A stretch of 64,000 bases of DNA from Marinobacter sp. BW6 (GTDB taxonomy: Bacteria > Pseudomonadota > Gammaproteobacteria > Pseudomonadales > Oleiphilaceae): contig NZ_VIRN01000064.1 of assembly GCF_008107725.1 (NCBI RefSeq), positions 434,001 to 498,000 on the forward strand, given 5' to 3'. Of the stretch, positions 36,613-45,944 are shown piece after piece; within the stretch, counting starts at the first letter, position 1; each line of letters begins with the position of its first letter. A program made the position numbers and the translations under genes. The notes beneath the pieces were generated by a model that was not told the origin of the DNA, did not search any database, and saw only the letters and a program-made list of their open reading frames with translations.

Positions 36613-39372
36613 ATGTCGAACGAAAGTCTCAGCAAAGACAGTCTGAATACCCTTTCCAGCCTGGATGCTGGCGGTAAAACCTTTCATTACTACAGCCTGC
36701 CCAAGGCTGCGGACACCCTCGGCGACCTGAATCGCCTGCCGTTTTCGCTCAAAGTGCTGATGGAAAACCTTCTGCGCAATGAGGATGGCACCACCGTAGA
36801 CAGAAGCCACATTGACGCCATGGTTCAGTGGATGAAGGATCGTCATTCCGACACTGAAATCCAGTTCCGGCCTGCCCGTGTGTTGATGCAGGATTTCACC
36901 GGTGTGCCGGGGGTTGTCGATCTGGCCGCCATGCGCGAGGCGGTAAAAGCCGCTGGTAAGGACCCGGCCATGATCAACCCGCTGTCGCCGGTGGATCTGG
37001 TGATCGATCACTCGGTGATGGTGGACAAGTTTGGTGATGCGTCCTCGTTCAAGGACAACGTGGCCATCGAAATGGAGCGCAACCAGGAGCGCTATGAATT
37101 CCTGCGTTGGGGGCAGCAGGCCTTCGACAACTTCCGTGTGGTGCCGCCGGGTACCGGCATTTGCCACCAGGTGAACCTGGAATACCTCGGCAAGACCGTC
37201 TGGCACAAGGACCAGGATGGCAAGACCATCGCCTATCCGGATACGCTGGTGGGCACCGATTCACACACCACCATGATCAATGGCCTTGGCATCCTCGGCT
37301 GGGGTGTTGGCGGTATCGAAGCGGAGGCCGCCATGCTGGGCCAGCCCGTTTCCATGCTGATTCCGGAAGTGGTGGGATTCAAGGTGTCCGGCAAACTCAG
37401 GGAGGGCATCACCGCCACAGATCTGGTGCTTACCGTGACCGAAATGCTGCGCAAAAAAGGCGTGGTGGGCAAGTTTGTGGAATTCTATGGCGACGGTCTG
37501 AAAGACATGCCGGTCGCAGACCGGGCGACCATCGCCAACATGGCTCCGGAATACGGCGCCACCTGCGGTTTCTTCCCGGTGGATGAGCAGACCATCAAAT
37601 ACATGCGCCTGACCGGTCGCGAGGAAGAGCAACTCGAACTCGTGGAAGCCTACGCCAAGGCCCAGGGGTTGTGGCGAGAGCCCGGCCATGAGCCGGTGTA
37701 TACCGACAACCTGGAGCTCGACATGGGCGAAGTTGAGGCCAGCCTTGCCGGCCCTAAACGCCCGCAGGATCGTGTTGCCCTGAAAAACATGAAGTCGTCC
37801 TTTGAGCTGCTGATGGAAACGGCCGAGGGACCGGCGGAGAATCGTGAGGCGAATCTTGAGTCTGAGGGCGGCCAGACTGCCGTAGGCGTCGATGACAGCT
37901 ACGAGCACCATGCCAGCCAACCGCTTGAGATGAACGGCGAGAAAAGCCGGCTGGATCCGGGCGCCGTGGTCATTGCCGCCATTACTTCCTGCACGAACAC
38001 ATCAAACCCCAGCGTGATGATGGCTGCCGGTCTGATCGCCCAGAAAGCGGTTGAGAAAGGGCTGAATACCAAACCCTGGGTCAAGACATCGCTGGCGCCG
38101 GGCTCCAAAGTTGTCACTGATTACCTGAAAGTGGGCGGTTTCCAGGATGATCTGGATAAGCTGGGCTTCAACCTAGTGGGCTATGGCTGCACCACCTGCA
38201 TCGGTAACTCCGGGCCTTTGCCGGACGCGGTTGAGAAAGCCATCAGCGACGGTGATCTGACCGTGGCCTCGGTACTCTCCGGTAACCGTAACTTTGAAGG
38301 CCGTGTGCATCCGCTGGTGAAAACCAACTGGCTGGCGTCACCGCCCCTGGTGGTGGCCTATGCGCTGGCGGGCAACGTTCGCCTGGATCTCTCCAAAGAT
38401 CCGCTGGGTGCAGACAAGGATGGCAATCCGGTTTACCTGAAGGATCTCTGGCCCAGTCAGCAGGAAATCGCCGAGGCAGTAGAGAAGGTGAAAACCGACA
38501 TGTTCCGCAAGGAGTACGCGGAAGTCTTTGACGGCGATGCCACCTGGAAGTCCATCAAGGTGCCGGAAAGCAAGGTGTACGAGTGGTCCGACAAGTCCAC
38601 CTACATCCAGCATCCTCCGTTCTTCGAGGGCCTCAAGGAACAGCCGGATGCGATTGAGGACATCCAGGATGCGAACATCCTGGCGATGCTGGGAGACTCG
38701 GTAACGACCGATCACATCTCCCCGGCCGGTTCCTTCAAACCGGACACTCCTGCCGGTAAATACCTGCAGGAACACGGTGTTGAGCCGAAAGACTTCAACT
38801 CCTACGGCTCCCGCCGGGGTAACCACGAAGTCATGATGCGCGGTACCTTTGCCAACGTGCGTATCAAGAACGAGATGCTCGACGGCGTGGAAGGCGGTTA
38901 CACCAAATTCGTGCCCACCGGCGACCAGATGGCGATCTACGATGCAGCCATGAAGTATCAGGAGCAGGGCACGCCGCTGGTGGTCATTGCCGGCAAGGAA
39001 TACGGTACCGGCTCAAGTCGTGACTGGGCGGCCAAGGGCACCCGCTTGTTGGGTGTCAAAGCCGTGGTGGCCGAATCCTACGAGCGCATCCACCGCTCGA
39101 ACCTGATCGGTATGGGCGTAATGCCACTTCAGTTCCCGGAAGGCACGGACCGCAAGAGCCTCAAGCTCACCGGTGAGGAAACCATCAGCATCGAGGGCTT
39201 GTCTGGCGAGATCAAGCCGGGCCAGACCCTGACGATGACGGTGAAATACAAGGACGGTTCCACCGAGACCTGTGAGCTGAAGTCGCGGATTGATACCGCC
39301 AACGAAGCCGTTTACTTCAAGCATGGCGGCATCCTCCATTATGTTGTGAGAGAGATGCTGCGAAACGCCTGA
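36613..39372 (+). CDS. acnA: Aconitate hydratase A
   Basis: This TCA-cycle enzyme converts citrate to isocitrate with a [4Fe-4S] cluster. The three cluster cysteines are visible in TSCTNTSNP and [11 protein letters not shown]. Other conserved segments are [33 protein letters not shown] and the swivel-domain [11 protein letters not shown]. The 919 residues match the AcnA/IRP type rather than AcnB. ATG 36613 follows AAGGAGG. The AcnA type is usually the stress-stable form. The next gene is a ferritin-like protein. Confidence 0.97.
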   Translation: MSNESLSKDSLNTLSSLDAGGKTFHYYSLPKAADTLGDLNRLPFSLKVLMENLLRNEDGTTVDRSHIDAMVQWMKDRHSDTEIQFRPARVLMQDFTGVPGVVDLAAMREAVKAAGKDPAMINPLSPVDLVIDHSVMVDKFGDASSFKDNVAIEMERNQERYEFLRWGQQAFDNFRVVPPGTGICHQVNLEYLGKTVWHKDQDGKTIAYPDTLVGTDSHTTMINGLGILGWGVGGIEAEAAMLGQPVSMLIPEVVGFKVSGKLREGITATDLVLTVTEMLRKKGVVGKFVEFYGDGLKDMPVADRATIANMAPEYGATCGFFPVDEQTIKYMRLTGREEEQLELVEAYAKAQGLWREPGHEPVYTDNLELDMGEVEASLAGPKRPQDRVALKNMKSSFELLMETAEGPAENREANLESEGGQTAVGVDDSYEHHASQPLEMNGEKSRLDPGAVVIAAITSCTNTSNPSVMMAAGLIAQKAVEKGLNTKPWVKTSLAPGSKVVTDYLKVGGFQDDLDKLGFNLVGYGCTTCIGNSGPLPDAVEKAISDGDLTVASVLSGNRNFEGRVHPLVKTNWLASPPLVVAYALAGNVRLDLSKDPLGADKDGNPVYLKDLWPSQQEIAEAVEKVKTDMFRKEYAEVFDGDATWKSIKVPESKVYEWSDKSTYIQHPPFFEGLKEQPDAIEDIQDANILAMLGDSVTTDHISPAGSFKPDTPAGKYLQEHGVEPKDFNSYGSRRGNHEVMMRGTFANVRIKNEMLDGVEGGYTKFVPTGDQMAIYDAAMKYQEQGTPLVVIAGKEYGTGSSRDWAAKGTRLLGVKAVVAESYERIHRSNLIGMGVMPLQFPEGTDRKSLKLTGEETISIEGLSGEIKPGQTLTMTVKYKDGSTETCELKSRIDTANEAVYFKHGGILHYVVREMLRNA

Positions 39373-39388
39373 TTGAATGAGTTGGTAA

Positions 39389-39412
39389 GGCATAGCGGTC
39401 CGCCGCTATGCC
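39389..39412 (+). other. Perfect ten-base-pair hairpin between acnA and the ferritin-like gene
   Basis: GGCATAGCGG, loop TCCG, CCGCTATGCC. There is no U-run, so it may stabilise or partially attenuate the acnA message rather than terminate it. Confidence 0.55.
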
Positions 39413-39470
39413 AGACTCATCTGCAAAGCCAAATTTCAGTTACATTCCAGAGAGAAACGAGAGAGAGATT

Positions 39471-40010
39471 ATGACCGATCAACCGTTTCTGACAGACGTC
39501 AAAACCCTTCGCGAAAGGGCCCGCAAACATATTGAAGAAGGGGCTCTGACCGAGGGCTATGGTGCCAACCGCGATAATGTGGTGAAGATTCTTAACGAAG
39601 CGCTGGCGACCGAAATCGTCTGCACCCTGCGTTACAAGAGCCATTATTTCCGTGCCGATGGGATCAACGCCAATGTTGCTGCCCAGGAGTTCCTGGAGCA
39701 CGCGGACCAGGAGCAGCAGCATGCGGACTGGCTGGCCGAGCGTATTGTGCAGCTGGGTGGCAAGCCCAACTTTTCACCGGAAGGCCTGCTGACCAGATCA
39801 CATGCGGAGTTTGTCGAAGGCGAAACCCTCCGGGACATGGTGGTCGAGGACCTGGTGGCGGAGCGGATCGCGATTGACAGCTACCGCGAGATTGCCCGCT
39901 ACCTCGGAGACCAGGACCCTACTTCCCGGCGGATTATTGAGGAAATCCTGGCTCAGGAAGAGGAACACGCCGACGATATGGCCGGTCTGCTGGAAGGCTT
40001 GGATGGCTAA
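39471..40010 (+). CDS. Ferritin-like diiron protein (bacterioferritin/Dps-like)
   Basis: Four helices carry the paired metal ligands of a diiron site: EALATEIVCTLRYKSHYF, FLEHADQEQQHADWLAERI, EDLVAERIAIDSYREI and EILAQEEEHADDM (E-x2-H in the second and fourth). I choose ATG 39471 (179 residues), since the upstream extension overlaps the acnA hairpin. It lies 100 bases after acnA. Iron storage or peroxide protection is the expected role; a catalase or rubrerythrin-like activity is possible. Confidence 0.87.
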   Translation: MTDQPFLTDVKTLRERARKHIEEGALTEGYGANRDNVVKILNEALATEIVCTLRYKSHYFRADGINANVAAQEFLEHADQEQQHADWLAERIVQLGGKPNFSPEGLLTRSHAEFVEGETLRDMVVEDLVAERIAIDSYREIARYLGDQDPTSRRIIEEILAQEEEHADDMAGLLEGLDG

Positions 40011-40068
40011 TCCCCGATTATAGGGGCTAAGTAGAAAACCTGGTTCACTGGCGGCCAGATGCCTGAGA

Positions 40069-41994
40069 TTAAGTCTGGTCTGCCAGTGGCAAGCTCAACC
40101 AGAAGCAGGCGCCTTCGCCTTCTTCAGAGTTGAAATCGACTTCCCCGGCCATTCCATGCATCAGCTCGCGAGTGATGGCCAGCCCCAAACCTGTGCCAGC
40201 CCTTGAGTTTCGATCCGGGGCGTCTGCTTGTGAAAATTTCTGAAAAATCCTGTCCTTGAACTCAGAGGGGATTCCCCGGCCCTGATTGCAGACGTAAATT
40301 TGGATCGCGCCGTTTGATTTCTCAGTAAAAACTGTCACCTCAGAGTTGTCGAACGAGAACTTGATGGCATTGGATAGCAGGTTGTTGAGAGCCTGGCAAA
40401 GACGACCGTGGTCCGCCCGTACTATGTCATTATGCAGGCACTCCGTTTTCAACGTGACTCCCTTTTCCAGTGAAAAGCTCTCGATCCCTTCCACACATTC
40501 CCGCACGAGCTCTGCCACGTGGCAGTCAGACATCTGGAAAACCATTTTTCCGGCCATCAGTTTTTCGACATCAAGCAGGTCGTTGATCAGAGCGGCCAGA
40601 TGCTGGGTATTTCGGTAGGCAATCTGGGCGAGCCTGGATGCCTTTGGCGGGAGCTCGCCAACGGCGTTGTTCGAGAGTAATCCCAGGGAGCCCGCAATAG
40701 ACGTAAGAGGCGTTCGCAATTCATGACTGACAATGGAAATGAACTCGTTTTTTACACGGTCTGCCTTCTTTTGCTCTGACATATCCCCTGCAATCAACCA
40801 GATAACAGGTTCACCATGTTCGGTGTCCAGTGTGAGGCCTTGAAGGAGGATCGGGGTCAACTGATCGTTTGTTCCCGGGTAGTACCCCTCCAACCCGCGA
40901 AAACTCAGGTCTCTCTGGAGATCGCCAACAATATCCCGGACGGAGGGGCATTCTCGGCCTGCCGGGTCGTAATGGTTGTTAAAGAAATTCAGATCATCGG
41001 CCTTGTTTCCGAAGATATTTTTGAAACTGTTGTTAGCACGCAAGAGTCTGTTGTTGTGGGAGTCGTACAGTCCGATGCCGAACGGCGCCAGTTCAAATAG
41101 CCCCCAGAAGCGACGTTGCATCTGATGATCGCGCAGCAGAAGACTGGTCAGCCAGAAGGTGACTGCGAATATCAGTGCCACCAATAAGCCGAGAATAGAT
41201 CGAACCAGCATTGGTGACTCGGGCTGATTTGGCCACCCCTGTTCAGGTTGTGCGCGCAGCGTCCAGCTAACCCCGGACATATCGAGCTCTGCTTTTACCG
41301 GTTCTCGCCATTCAACTGTGACATCGCCAAAAAAAGGTTCGGCTTGGGTCTCTGTGGCGTCGGTTCTGAACAGTGCGAGCTGGCCGTTTCCCATAAATGA
41401 CCGCAACTCGATCGCGTTATACAGGCGATTAAGATCAAGAATCACGGAAATAACGCCCCAAAATCGGCCAGAGTCTTTTTCGAAAATCGGAACGCGAGCA
41501 GCCATGCCCTGGCCGCCTTGAACCAGATTGATGGGACCGCTAAAAAGGGCTCGTCCCGATGTCTGCAACATCTGAACCTGTGCCGGGGAGATGCTTTGCC
41601 GGGTCAGATCGAGGCCGATGGCGGCCTCATTACCAGCCAGAGGATAGATGTTGCGAATGGTAAGGTCAGGAGCGAGCCCAATGTTACGAAGCTGTGGCGC
41701 TAGCTCGAAAATGACGGAAGCAAGCTGTTGGAATCTGGTCTCCGTGATATTTGGCTGAACCGCCACATTGGCGGCAAGTCCCCAGACGGTCTGGACGTTC
41801 TGAAGAATGGTGCCTTGGAGCTTCAGGCTCAAGTCGTTGAGTCGGGTCTGCCATTCCTGGCGTACATCGGCTCGGTGGCTTTCTGTACCGGCGTTGTCAA
41901 GCACGATGGCGACCAGGAGTAGTAACGCCAGGACGACGGCGCGTGCAGACCAGATAAGTAAGAAAAACGCTCGGTCTCTAGTTGGTATGGCCAC
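40069..41994 (-). CDS. CHASE-PAS sensor histidine kinase
   Basis: This is the third of three tandem kinases. A membrane helix (VVLALLLLVAIVLDNAG), a CHASE periplasmic domain (about 60-235; APDLTIRNIYPLAGNEAAIG) and a second helix near residue 280 lead to a PAS domain (GIGLYDSHNNRLLRANN). HisKA follows (FISIVSHELRTPLTSIAGSL), then an ATPase domain (LLSNAIKFSFDN; GTGLGLAITRELM). It has no receiver domain. It begins on the base after the stop of the preceding kinase and is closely related to it in the catalytic part. Confidence 0.9.
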   Translation of the reverse strand: MAIPTRDRAFFLLIWSARAVVLALLLLVAIVLDNAGTESHRADVRQEWQTRLNDLSLKLQGTILQNVQTVWGLAANVAVQPNITETRFQQLASVIFELAPQLRNIGLAPDLTIRNIYPLAGNEAAIGLDLTRQSISPAQVQMLQTSGRALFSGPINLVQGGQGMAARVPIFEKDSGRFWGVISVILDLNRLYNAIELRSFMGNGQLALFRTDATETQAEPFFGDVTVEWREPVKAELDMSGVSWTLRAQPEQGWPNQPESPMLVRSILGLLVALIFAVTFWLTSLLLRDHQMQRRFWGLFELAPFGIGLYDSHNNRLLRANNSFKNIFGNKADDLNFFNNHYDPAGRECPSVRDIVGDLQRDLSFRGLEGYYPGTNDQLTPILLQGLTLDTEHGEPVIWLIAGDMSEQKKADRVKNEFISIVSHELRTPLTSIAGSLGLLSNNAVGELPPKASRLAQIAYRNTQHLAALINDLLDVEKLMAGKMVFQMSDCHVAELVRECVEGIESFSLEKGVTLKTECLHNDIVRADHGRLCQALNNLLSNAIKFSFDNSEVTVFTEKSNGAIQIYVCNQGRGIPSEFKDRIFQKFSQADAPDRNSRAGTGLGLAITRELMHGMAGEVDFNSEEGEGACFWLSLPLADQT

Positions 41995-44055
41995 TTATAA
42001 GGGCGCCTGTGCCAGTTCCAGCTCAAGCCAGAAAGTTGAGCCTTTGCCTTCATGGGACTCGAATCCAACCTCGCCGCCCATCTGAGACATAATTTCTTTT
42101 GTGATAGCCAGCCCCAGACCTGTCCCTTCCTTGGACCGAGAAGAAGATGAATTTGCCTGCGCGAATTTCTGGAAGATCCGATCCCGAAAGGCGTTGGGAA
42201 CGCCCGGTCCCTGATCAGTTACCTCCAGTCTTGCCCGAGTACCAGCCTGACGAAGGCAGACATCAACGACACCTGCTTTCGGAGAGAACTTGATGGCATT
42301 TGAAAGCAGGTTCGTCATGGCCTGTGTGAGTTTTCTGCTGTCACAGCGAGCGTAAAGGTCTGGTGTGATGATACTCAGTCTGATCTCAACATCGCGTTTA
42401 TCTGCCATGGGCTCTATTTCTTCAACGGCGGCCACAGCTGCAAGGTCGAGCTTCTGGACCGAGACCTCGAAGGTAACATTGCCGCTGACCAGCTTTTCAA
42501 TATCGAGCAGATCATCGATCAGATGGCGGAGTTGCTTACTGTTGCGTCGGGCAATATCAAGCATCTGCTCGGTTTTTTCCCTGATAGGGCCGGTTGCGCC
42601 GCCAAGAATCAGCTCCAGGGAACCAGAGATCGAGGTGAGTGGTGTTCGAAGTTCATGGCTGACGGTAGAGATGAACTGGTTTTTCATCTCTTCGATTTTT
42701 CGGCGTTCATCGATATTGGTGATGTAGCCATGCCAAAGCGTGCTGCCGTCGGGCAGGGCCTCGGGTTGAGCAAGCCCTTCAACCCAGCTCCAGCCGCCGG
42801 TATCAAGACTAACCCTGTATTGGTGCCGCCACTCCTCGAGAGACTCCGAAGACTTCTGGATGGAAGTAAGTACGCCAGGAAGGTCTTCCGGATGTACGCG
42901 ATTAATTGCCTTGGTTGCATCTATCGCTGCTTCCTCAGAATCAATGCCGTAAATGCTCTGAATACCAGGACTGGTGTACGGGAAACTGCTCCTTCCGTCC
43001 GGCCATAGCCGGTATTGGTAAAGCATGCCAGGAGCCTGGGTTACCAGTTTGTTGAGGGTTTCGGTTTGCTGAATGCGGTAGAGCGTATCGGCTACCCAGT
43101 CTGCAAAAAGCGTTACGAACATTTTCTCTGTGGCACTGAATTTATGGGTGCGTTGAGCCCGTGACGAGAAATTAACGGTTCCAAAGATTTCCCCATCAAC
43201 CCAGATAGGCGCTGCTATATAGGCTTCAAGCCCGAAAACCCCATAGCACGCATGGTTGCTGAAATTGGAGTTTGCCATATGTTCAATGGCTACCACCTTC
43301 TCGCTCGAATCCAGAAGTAGGGCACAGTAAGTCTGGTCGAGTGGCAGATTGGTGCCATTGGCGATTGGTTCAGCCTGGTGGGTGAAATTCCAGTGAATGG
43401 TGTAGACGTGTTCGGTTACCCGGCTGACGATGCCAGTCTCCATACCAAGGTAGTCGCAGGCGATCTCCAGGGCTTTTGCGGCCCGTTCATCTGTTTCGCC
43501 GTCGAAATCCATGGCGATTTCGGTCAGGATGTTGAGGGCACGATTGCGTTCATCGTGGTGGTCCCGGATTTCACCGATAGCGAACTCCCGTTCGACAAGA
43601 TCTGCCAGATCACGGAGGGTTGCTTGATCCTCTTCTGTGAGGGAGCGTGGCTTGCGATCGATAATGCATAAAGTACCGACCCTGTGACCATGACGGTCGT
43701 GCAGCGGGGCGCCTGCGTAAAACCGTATGCTGGGGTCTCCAGTCACCAGAGGGTTGTCGTGGAACCGTTCATCGTTAAGGGCGTTTTCGATCACCAGAGT
43801 CTCTTCCCGCAGAATGGCATGACCACAGAATGAGATATCCCGTGCAGTCTCCGGGGCATCCAGCCCATGACGGGATTTGAACCACTGCCGATTACTGTCG
43901 ACCAGTGATACCAATGCAATGGGAACGCTGAGTGACCGGGCGGCCAGTCGGGTCAAACGGTCGAAGCGTTCCTCGGGCGCTGTGTCTAAAAGTGCCAGTT
44001 CATCCAGGGCAGACAGGCGGTGGGATTCATCTGGCGGGAGATCAGGCGTTTTCAT
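41995..44055 (-). CDS. Cytoplasmic GAF-GAF-PAS histidine kinase
   Basis: It has no membrane helix. The first GAF domain (about 20-160) contains SFCGHAILREETLVIENALN, the second (about 180-320) FGTVNFSSRAQ, and a PAS domain with a PAC motif (EEWRHQYRVSLDTGGW) follows. HisKA has FISTVSHELRTPLTSISGSL; the ATPase domain has LLSNAIKFSPKAG and GTGLGLAITKEIM. I start it at ATG 44055 behind GGAG, which overlaps the upstream kinase by 14 bases. The cysteine in FCGHAI is conserved in this GAF type. Confidence 0.9.
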   Translation of the reverse strand: MKTPDLPPDESHRLSALDELALLDTAPEERFDRLTRLAARSLSVPIALVSLVDSNRQWFKSRHGLDAPETARDISFCGHAILREETLVIENALNDERFHDNPLVTGDPSIRFYAGAPLHDRHGHRVGTLCIIDRKPRSLTEEDQATLRDLADLVEREFAIGEIRDHHDERNRALNILTEIAMDFDGETDERAAKALEIACDYLGMETGIVSRVTEHVYTIHWNFTHQAEPIANGTNLPLDQTYCALLLDSSEKVVAIEHMANSNFSNHACYGVFGLEAYIAAPIWVDGEIFGTVNFSSRAQRTHKFSATEKMFVTLFADWVADTLYRIQQTETLNKLVTQAPGMLYQYRLWPDGRSSFPYTSPGIQSIYGIDSEEAAIDATKAINRVHPEDLPGVLTSIQKSSESLEEWRHQYRVSLDTGGWSWVEGLAQPEALPDGSTLWHGYITNIDERRKIEEMKNQFISTVSHELRTPLTSISGSLELILGGATGPIREKTEQMLDIARRNSKQLRHLIDDLLDIEKLVSGNVTFEVSVQKLDLAAVAAVEEIEPMADKRDVEIRLSIITPDLYARCDSRKLTQAMTNLLSNAIKFSPKAGVVDVCLRQAGTRARLEVTDQGPGVPNAFRDRIFQKFAQANSSSSRSKEGTGLGLAITKEIMSQMGGEVGFESHEGKGSTFWLELELAQAPL

Positions 44056-45835
44056 GGTTGTCTCCAAAGGTTTCGCTTCGGGACTTTGGCGCGGGCAATT
44101 CCACCCAGAAATGCGCTCCATTCTCGTGATAGTACCCGACCTCACCTCCCATCAATCTCGCCAGCTCCCGGGTGATGGCGAGGCCGAGACCGGTTCCTGC
44201 CCTGGCACGGTCGGTTCCGGATTCTGCCTGGGCGAAACGCTGGAAGAGCCGGTCAACAAAGGTCGCGGGCACACCATCGCCTTCATCTGCTACCGTGATT
44301 CTTACCTGATTGTGGGGGGCCGGGCTCGACCAGATTTTTAAGGTGCCCCCCGCCGGAGAGAATTTGATGGCATTGCTAATGAAGTTGTCGAGGATTTGTC
44401 GAAGTCGAGCCGGATCAGCAATAACCGTTTGATCTTTTGATAGATTCTGCTCCAGGTGAACCCGATAATGATTTGCCATGCTTTCAATACCCTCGCAGGC
44501 CTGACGGATGGCTTTTTGCAGGTTGACCGTCTCCGGAAAGACCGGCATCTGACCTGCCACCGACTTGTTGAAATCAAGCAGATCTGAAATCAGGTGCTGG
44601 AGTTGTTCGCTGTTGCGGTAGGCGACATCCACCATGGCGTTAGCTTTGGGCGGTAATTCACCAGCTGCACCGGAGCGGAGCAGCTTGAGCGAGCCGTTGA
44701 CAGAGGTGAGCGGTGTTCGCAGTTCATGGCTGACGGTCGAGACAAACTCGTCCTTCAGCCGGTCCAGTCCTTCCCGCTCTTCCATGAGGGTGTTAAATGC
44801 CACTGCAAGGTTGCGGACTTCAGACGGCCCGGACTCAGAGACACGGCTTGAGACAGCGCCGTCCCCGGACATTGCACGGATTTTCTCGGACATGAGCTGC
44901 AAGGGCCGGGTTGTTGCGCGGGTAAGCGCCAAAGCGGCGACGGCCAGAAACAGGGTAGCGAAGACGCTGATTGCCAGAAATTTTTGGAACGATGCCCATG
45001 CCGGCTCAGTTGCCAGTTCGTAAGGAAACGCACGAAGGAACATCCATCCTATCCGGCTCAGGTGTTCTGTTGCGTAGATCCATCTCTGGCCATCCCGGTC
45101 GGTGACCACCCCCGAAGTGACACCCGACAGCGCTGCATCGATGATCAGGTTTTCACCCGGTGCCGGCAATTCTGGCATTGGGGCATTGGATGCAAGTGAA
45201 TCCACCTGGATGAAACGTTCGGTATCGAGAACTTTGAACAGCGCCTGTTGGTTTTGATTGTCGGAGGAAGGAATGAGCTGGGATTCCTTAAGATTGATAA
45301 TGCCGCCGGCAAAGCCCAGTAGATCGCCATCGTCACTTTCGATGGGTGCGACAAATGACAGCAGCGGCAGGCCGGTGCGGCGGCCGATAATGGGGCTGCT
45401 GATAACCGGCTTTCTTTCAGTGAGAGCGCGTTTGAAGTGGCTCCTGTCGGCGTAGGATGTACCGATCCGCCCAGGTACGAAAATGTTCTCCGCAATGGCG
45501 ACGGCATTTTCGTCCATGATGGTCAGGCCTTCCGGGAAGTAGTCGTTCAGGGTGGTTTGACGGCCAAGCAGGCTATTGATCTGTTGCCGGGAAACGAGGC
45601 TGTCACCATCGGTGAGCGTCGTCGAAAAGGCCTGCAGAGCGACCAATCTTGCCTCCAGAGAGCGATTGACCTGGTCGGCGCTACTTTGGGTTTCGACAAG
45701 CTGTTTCTGGGTAAGAACCCGCTCAAAATCCCCGAGTAACTCGTTGTAAGCGGTTGCCAGCAGAACTATAACGGTTACAACACTGGTGAGGACGGTAATC
45801 AGGGCAATGCGAGTACCGAGGGACAGACTTTTCAA
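44042..45835 (-). CDS. Cache-HAMP sensor histidine kinase
   Basis: This is the first gene of the three-kinase operon. The start is probably TTG 45835, directly behind AAGGAAG, rather than ATG 45877. A helix (IALITVLTSVVTVIVLLATAY) leads into a periplasmic double-Cache-type domain (RIGTSYADRSHFKRALTERK; IGRRTGLPLLSF). A second helix, HAMP, HisKA (FVSTVSHELRTPLTSVNGSL) and an ATPase domain (FISNAIKFSPAGG; GTGLGLAITRELA) follow. Similar Cache kinases sense amino or organic acids, but the ligand is unknown. Confidence 0.9.
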   Translation of the reverse strand: MKSLSLGTRIALITVLTSVVTVIVLLATAYNELLGDFERVLTQKQLVETQSSADQVNRSLEARLVALQAFSTTLTDGDSLVSRQQINSLLGRQTTLNDYFPEGLTIMDENAVAIAENIFVPGRIGTSYADRSHFKRALTERKPVISSPIIGRRTGLPLLSFVAPIESDDGDLLGFAGGIINLKESQLIPSSDNQNQQALFKVLDTERFIQVDSLASNAPMPELPAPGENLIIDAALSGVTSGVVTDRDGQRWIYATEHLSRIGWMFLRAFPYELATEPAWASFQKFLAISVFATLFLAVAALALTRATTRPLQLMSEKIRAMSGDGAVSSRVSESGPSEVRNLAVAFNTLMEEREGLDRLKDEFVSTVSHELRTPLTSVNGSLKLLRSGAAGELPPKANAMVDVAYRNSEQLQHLISDLLDFNKSVAGQMPVFPETVNLQKAIRQACEGIESMANHYRVHLEQNLSKDQTVIADPARLRQILDNFISNAIKFSPAGGTLKIWSSPAPHNQVRITVADEGDGVPATFVDRLFQRFAQAESGTDRARAGTGLGLAITRELARLMGGEVGYYHENGAHFWVELPAPKSRSETFGDNHENA

Positions 45836-45892
45836 AGCACTTCCTTGGAGTAGTAATAGCCTTGCAGGCCATAACATGATTTCATTAGAGCG

Positions 45893-45920
45893 AGAATAAT
45901 GGATTTAAACGGAGCGGCAA
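45893..45920 (-). promoter_or_regulatory. Candidate promoter of the three-kinase operon
   Basis: On the minus strand TTGCCG (45915-45920) and TATTCT (45893-45898) are 16 bases apart in the 109-base gap between the divergent kinase and regulator operons. Confidence 0.35.
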
Positions 45921-45944
45921 ACCGTAATTGCCGGGAGATAGTGA

